This document shows, piece after piece, positions 5,592 to 8,268 of a DNA stretch of 8,268 bases. The number at the start of each line of letters is the position of its first letter. Position 1 is the first letter of the stretch. The notes below the pieces were generated by a model. It did not search any database and was not told the origin of the DNA. It worked only from the letters and a program-made list of their open reading frames with translations. Source of the DNA: Clostridiales bacterium (GTDB taxonomy: Bacteria; Bacillota; Clostridia; Oscillospirales; Oscillospiraceae); NCBI GenBank assembly GCA_019423635.1, contig JAHZBA010000053.1:1-8268 (forward strand), read 5' to 3'. Position numbers and translations under genes: made by a program.

Positions 5592-5620
5592 AGAACGATA
5601 AGGAGAAAGGAGTGTGTTCC

Positions 5621-6670
5621 ATGTCCGAAAAAAAATGGCTCCTGGGAACCGGCGTGCTGACCGGTCTTTGTGCCGTGCTGCTGACGTTCCTGGGCAACCC
5701 CGCCAACATGGGCTTTTGCATCGCCTGCTTCCTGCGGGACATCGCCGGCGGTCTGGGGCTCCACCGGGCGGCGGTGGTGCAGTACCTGCGGCCGGAGATC
5801 GCAGGGCTGATCTCCGGCGCGTGCCTGATGGCCCTGTGGAAGCGGGAGTTCCTGCCCCGGGGCGGCTCGTCCCCGCTGCTGCGGTTCTTCCTGGGCTTTG
5901 GCGTCATGGTGGGGGCCCTGGTCTTTCTGGGCTGTCCCCTGCGGATGGTGCTGCGGCTCTCCGGTGGGGATCTCAACGCCCTGGTGGGGCTTCTGGGCTT
6001 CCTGGCCGGTATCCTGGCCGGCGTGGTCTTTTTGAAGCGGGGCTTCACGCTGGGCCGGAACTACCGCCAGAAAAAGGCCGAGGGCCTGGCCCTGCCTCTG
6101 GCCGTCCTGGCCCTGCTGCCGCTGCTGCTGGCGGCACCTGCGTTCATTTTCTTCAGCGAGGAGGGCCCCGGCTCCCTCCACGCCCCCGTCCTCCTCTCCC
6201 TGGCGGCGGGGCTGGCGGTGGGCGCCGCCGCCCAGCGGACCCGCCTCTGCATGGCCGGCGGCATCCGGGACGTGGTGCTGTTCCGGGACTTCACGCTGCT
6301 CTCCGGCTTCCTGGCCATTTTCCTGGCGGCCCTCGTCGGCAATCTCGCCCTGGGGAGCTTCCACCTGTCCCTGGCGGACCAGCCCATCGCCCACACCGAC
6401 GGCCTCTGGAACTTCCTGGGCATGACCGCCGTGGGTCTGGGGTCCACCCTGCTGGGGGGCTGCCCTCTGCGGCAGCTGATTCTCACCGGCGAGGGCGACG
6501 GCGACGCCGCCTGCGCTGTGCTGGGGATGCTGGTGGGCGCCGCCTTCTGCCACAATTTCGGCCTGGCCTCCTCCGCCGCCGGCCCCACCCCCGCGGGCAG
6601 GATCGCCTGCGCCGCGGTGCTGGTACTGATGGCGGCCCTGGGCTTCATCCAGTCCGCGAAGAACACCTGA
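5621..6670 (+). CDS. yedE: YeeE/YedE-family membrane transporter (thiosulfate or selenium-related)
   Basis: This 349-residue polytopic protein lies in the cytoplasmic membrane, with about eight or nine hydrophobic segments. It is an internal duplication. Half 1 has GFCIACFLRD (31-40) and FLGCPLRM (102-109); half 2 has RLCMAGGIRD (208-217) and LGGCPLRQ (278-285). The conserved cysteines 33/36, 105, 210 and 281 lie in these motifs. Cysteines of this kind line the path for thiosulfate in the characterised YeeE (TsuA) family. A sub-branch called YedE is linked to selenium metabolism by genome association. I chose the ATG at 5621, eight bases after AAAGGAG, rather than the in-frame GTG at 5612, which overlaps that site. 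The TusA-like gene starts 14 bp downstream, as for the YeeE-YeeD pair. The substrate (thiosulfate or a selenium compound) is not settled by the sequence. Confidence 0.88.
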   Translation: MSEKKWLLGTGVLTGLCAVLLTFLGNPANMGFCIACFLRDIAGGLGLHRAAVVQYLRPEIAGLISGACLMALWKREFLPRGGSSPLLRFFLGFGVMVGALVFLGCPLRMVLRLSGGDLNALVGLLGFLAGILAGVVFLKRGFTLGRNYRQKKAEGLALPLAVLALLPLLLAAPAFIFFSEEGPGSLHAPVLLSLAAGLAVGAAAQRTRLCMAGGIRDVVLFRDFTLLSGFLAIFLAALVGNLALGSFHLSLADQPIAHTDGLWNFLGMTAVGLGSTLLGGCPLRQLILTGEGDGDAACAVLGMLVGAAFCHNFGLASSAAGPTPAGRIACAAVLVLMAALGFIQSAKNT

Positions 6671-6683
6671 AAGGAGTCTCAAC

Positions 6684-6893
6684 ATGGAATCCGTAAAAAT
6701 TGACGCCAGGGGCCTCTCCTGCCCTCAGCCGGTCCTTTTGACCATGGAGGCCGTAAAGCGGGGCCCCGGCCCCTATGAGATCCTGGTGGACAACCCCACC
6801 GCCCGGGAGAATGTCACCCGGTTTCTGAAAAAGTCCGGCAAAACCGTCTCCGTCTCCGAAAGCGGCGGCGACTACACGCTGACGGCGCAGTGA
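6684..6893 (+). CDS. TusA/SirA-family sulfur carrier (YedF N-domain-like)
   Basis: This 69-residue cytosolic carrier has the TusA signature DARGLSCPQPVLLT, with Cys13 as the persulfide (or selenide) carrying residue. A βαβ layout follows, with ILVDNPTARENVTRF and the last strand DYTLTA. YedF proteins have this domain fused to a DsrE-like C-terminal domain; here only the TusA part exists. AAGGAG lies seven bases before the ATG, immediately after the yedE stop, and the stop codon overlaps the next start. It likely receives sulfur either from the membrane protein (as YeeD does) or from the cysteine desulfurase-like enzyme encoded nearby (as TusA does from IscS). Partner choice is inferred. Confidence 0.9.
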   Translation: MESVKIDARGLSCPQPVLLTMEAVKRGPGPYEILVDNPTARENVTRFLKKSGKTVSVSESGGDYTLTAQ

Positions 6894-7129
6894 TGGAGAC
6901 CTACCTCGCCACGTTTTTCTCCCACTTCGGCGCCGTCCGCTTTGGCCGCTTGTTGCGAAACGAGGGGATCAGCCACGTCCTCATGCCGGTGCCCCGGCAG
7001 GTCAGCTCCTCCTGCGGCACCTGCGTCCGCTTCACGGCCGACTCCCTGCCCCCTCTGCCGGAGGAGGACCTGGAGCGCCTGTTCCGGGACACAGACGGCG
7101 TCTATGAGGAGATCTTCTCCAGCCTGTAG
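6893..7129 (+). CDS. DUF3343 protein, putative Se/S carrier
   Basis: This 78-residue protein matches the DUF3343 pattern. An N-terminal β-strand and helix (YLATFFSHFGAVRFGRLL) and a segment HVLMPVPRQVSSSCGTC, with the conserved CGTC at 41-44, are followed by an acidic C-terminal helix. The two cysteines could carry a persulfide or bind metal. The family was named a putative Se/S carrier from its genomic company. The ATG overlaps the tusA stop (TGATG) and has no clear ribosome binding site, so translation is probably coupled. An in-frame GTG lies one codon earlier, but the ATG is preferred. It is the last gene before the terminator at 7134-7170. Confidence 0.85.
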   Translation: METYLATFFSHFGAVRFGRLLRNEGISHVLMPVPRQVSSSCGTCVRFTADSLPPLPEEDLERLFRDTDGVYEEIFSSL

Positions 7130-7133
7130 CAAC

Positions 7134-7170
7134 AAACTCCCCCGCGTTCTTTCGGAACGCGGGGGAGTTT
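7134..7170. terminator. Bidirectional rho-independent terminator
   Basis: A perfect 16-bp stem, AAACTCCCCCGCGTTC (7134-7149) and its complement (7155-7170), has a TTTCG loop. Each strand ends in a short T-tract. It lies four bases after the DUF3343 stop and two bases before the stop of the convergent CopZ-like gene, so it can end both transcripts. Confidence 0.9.
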
Positions 7171-7172
7171 CG

Positions 7173-7364
7173 TCAGGTCTCCGGGGTGAAGCCCAGATCC
7201 TCCAGCTCGCTGACCGCCGTGGCCACGCAGTGCTCACAGCCGTCGATGGTGACGGTTTTGTTCTCCAGACTCACCTGGAAGTTCAGCTCCGCCTCCGTCA
7301 GGGCGTTGGTGATCCGCTTCACGCAGTTCTCACACATCATGTCGGGTACCTTGATCGTTGTCAT
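7173..7364 (-). CDS. copZ: CopZ-type copper chaperone (HMA domain)
   Basis: This 63-residue single HMA domain has a βαββαβ pattern. The metal-binding motif DMMCENC gives Cys11 and Cys14, the usual Cu(I) site of CopZ/Atx1 chaperones. A second pair, Cys43 and Cys46 in GCEHC, is less common and might bind another ion or form a disulfide. AGGAGG lies seven bases before the ATG. It follows the CsoR gene on the same strand after a 188-bp gap, which suggests copper-responsive control. The usual partner copA (Cu(I)-exporting ATPase) is not in the window. The family is clear; copper rather than mercury or zinc is inferred from the CsoR neighbour. Confidence 0.88.
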   Translation of the reverse strand: MTTIKVPDMMCENCVKRITNALTEAELNFQVSLENKTVTIDGCEHCVATAVSELEDLGFTPET

Positions 7365-7413
7365 ACTGGTTCCTCCTGCCTCTCATATTGCTTTTATTGC
7401 TTTATCCTATACA

Positions 7414-7431
7414 GCGGGGACCGCTCCCCGC
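7414..7431. promoter_or_regulatory. Palindrome upstream of copZ, possible CsoR operator
   Basis: GCGGGGA (7414-7420) and TCCCCGC (7425-7431) are perfect arms around CCGC, 50 bp upstream of the copZ start. Known CsoR operators are dyads with G- and C-tracts, which this resembles loosely without the common TA ends. A TATAGG box follows on the minus strand, but no -35 match is seen. A second weak dyad (GCAACC/GGTTGC) lies at 7491-7511. Confidence 0.4.
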
Positions 7432-7552
7432 GCAGGTCCCATTTCATTCGCCGCTCCGGCCGCTTGCCGCAGACCACACCCCTGGCTCTCGCAACCATCG
7501 TTCCCGGTTGCCGTCGCTTCAGCCCGGACTTCCTCCAGACCTCCGTAGCGCA

Positions 7553-7954
7553 CTAGCCTTTGGTCATGCGTTCTACGGTCCGCACCAGCTCCTCCACAAC
7601 CTCCTCGTCGCCCTCCTGGAGGCCCTTGACCACGCAGGTGCGGATATGGCTGGCCAGCAGCTCCCGGGAGAAGGCGCTCAGGGCCGAGCGGATGGCGGTG
7701 ACCTGGTTGAGGATATCGGTACAGTAGGCGCCGCTCTCCACCATCTTCGTCACGCCCCGCACCTGGCCCTCCACCCGCCGCAGCCGCTGGAGCAGGGCCT
7801 CCTGCTCCGTCCGCTCCCGGTTCTTGCGCCTGGGGGGGCGGCTTGAGGGTGCTCCAGAATAGGGGTCATAGCCCAGGGCGGCGATCATGGCTTCCTGTGC
7901 CTTGCTGCCCTCCCAGTCCGCCGTGTTTTCGTCGTACGTGAAATCCTCTGCCAT
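7553..7954 (-). CDS. csoR: CsoR-family copper-sensing repressor
   Basis: This 133-residue protein belongs to the CsoR/RcnR (DUF156) all-α repressors, which release DNA on binding metal. The core (about 50-133) runs from RLRRVEGQVRGVTKMV through AYCTDILNQVTAIRSAL to ELLASHIRTCV. Cys78, His103 and Cys107 reproduce the C-H-C Cu(I) site of CsoR; RcnR-type nickel sensors would have His in the last helix sites. The first 50 residues are an unusual polar extension containing DPYSG and a basic stretch RPPRRKNRER. That extension is longer than in most members. The ATG has GGAGG seven bases upstream. The likely target is copZ downstream on the same strand. I could not find a convincing promoter for it. 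Confidence 0.9.
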   Translation of the reverse strand: MAEDFTYDENTADWEGSKAQEAMIAALGYDPYSGAPSSRPPRRKNRERTEQEALLQRLRRVEGQVRGVTKMVESGAYCTDILNQVTAIRSALSAFSRELLASHIRTCVVKGLQEGDEEVVEELVRTVERMTKG

Positions 7955-8004
7955 GAATATTCCTCCCTGTTTTCTTAACGCCCTCGATGGATGAGGGGAA
8001 TCTG

Positions 8005-8268
8005 TCAGCGGGCGGGTTTGCCGCGGTATGCGGATGTGTTCCGGTTTTGGGCGCGGGCACCTGGGGTGCTTTGGGTGTTTTGCGGCGCACTTGGATTTTT
8101 GCGTTTGCTTTGTGGTGTGCTTTTGATTCCTGCGCCCGCTTCGCGGTGCGCCTTTGCTTTCCGTGTCTGCTTTACGGCGCGTCTTTGCTTTCTGCGCCCG
8201 CTTCGCGGCGCGCCTTTGCTTTCTGCGCCCGCTTCGCGGCGCGCCTTTGCTTTCTGCGCCCGCTTCGC
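8005..8268 (-). CDS. Possible 3' end of a Lys/Arg/Ala-rich ORF (partial, doubtful)
   Basis: On the minus strand one frame stays open from the window edge through the whole 31-bp repeat array to a TGA at 8007-8005, giving 87 codons. The peptide is very basic (AKRAQKAKARREAG, then KQTRKAKAHREAG) and ends in YRGKPAR, like the disordered tails of some RNA-binding proteins. The repeat length is not a multiple of three, and the codons (AGA, GCA, AAA) are unlike the neighbours', so the openness may be accidental. If real, it ends 50 bp before csoR and could share its transcript. Confidence 0.25.
   Translation of the reverse strand, partial: AKRAQKAKARREAGAESKGAPRSGRRKQRRAVKQTRKAKAHREAGAGIKSTPQSKRKNPSAPQNTQSTPGARAQNRNTSAYRGKPAR
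8058..8268. repeat. 31-bp tandem repeat array, continuing past the window
   Basis: Units at 8183-8213 and 8214-8244 are identical, and a third identical copy is cut by the window end at 8268. Going left, units at 8152-8182, 8120-8151 (32 bp), 8089-8119 and 8058-8088 are increasingly diverged. Each unit has a T-rich start (CTTTGCTTTC) and a self-complementary GC part (GCGCCCGCTTCGCGGCGCGC) able to form a small hairpin. There are no spacers, so it is not CRISPR. Confidence 0.85.

Noticed and set aside
5576..6685. 369-codon minus-strand open frame opposite yedE
   Set aside because: Low-complexity Gln/Gly/His shadow of a membrane protein gene.
7866..8090. 74-codon minus-strand ORF overlapping csoR start
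   Set aside because: Runs in another frame through the csoR start region, has no ribosome binding site and no recognisable domain.
8058..8268. CRISPR array
   Set aside because: The 31-bp units are directly adjacent with no spacers, and no cas genes are present.

Overview
The window looks like a chromosomal piece of a GC-rich Clostridia member, most likely an Oscillospiraceae-type gut anaerobe (relatives of Flavonifractor, Lawsonibacter or Oscillibacter). This rests on the strong AGGAGG ribosome binding sites, the consensus sigma-A promoters with 17-18 bp spacers, the GC-rich codons, and the protein families present. The taxon is an inference, since no marker gene lies in the window.

Left part (1-2160, mostly minus strand): a tRNA-Arg(CCT) gene sits next to a large inverted repeat and has its own consensus promoter. 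Upstream of it is serA (3-phosphoglycerate dehydrogenase with an ACT domain), then a short DtxR/MntR-family metal-dependent repressor with a rho-independent terminator. Both protein genes have recognisable promoters.

Middle (2311-3650, plus strand): a VOC-fold protein and a GNAT acetyltransferase follow a good promoter. The GNAT gene ends inside an 80-bp inverted repeat that can fold into a four-arm cloverleaf. This repeat abuts a 166-bp MITE-like element with perfect 13-bp terminal inverted repeats meeting at CTAG.

Sulfur/selenium block (3660-7170): a class V aminotransferase (cysteine desulfurase-like, minus strand) has a 144-nt leader that can form a well-paired RNA structure. A SUKH-fold protein, a YeeE/YedE membrane protein, a stand-alone TusA-like carrier and a DUF3343 CGxC protein are read divergently from it. 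The last three form a tight operon ending in a strong terminator. Together they suggest uptake of a reduced sulfur or selenium compound and hand-over of the chalcogen between carrier cysteines. selD, selA and yedF's second domain are not in the window, so the choice between S and Se is open.

Right part (7173-8268, minus strand): a CopZ-type copper chaperone and a CsoR copper-sensing repressor form a small copper-response pair with a palindrome between them. The window ends in a 31-bp tandem repeat array that is near-perfect at the right edge and decays leftward. The minus strand is open through the whole array.
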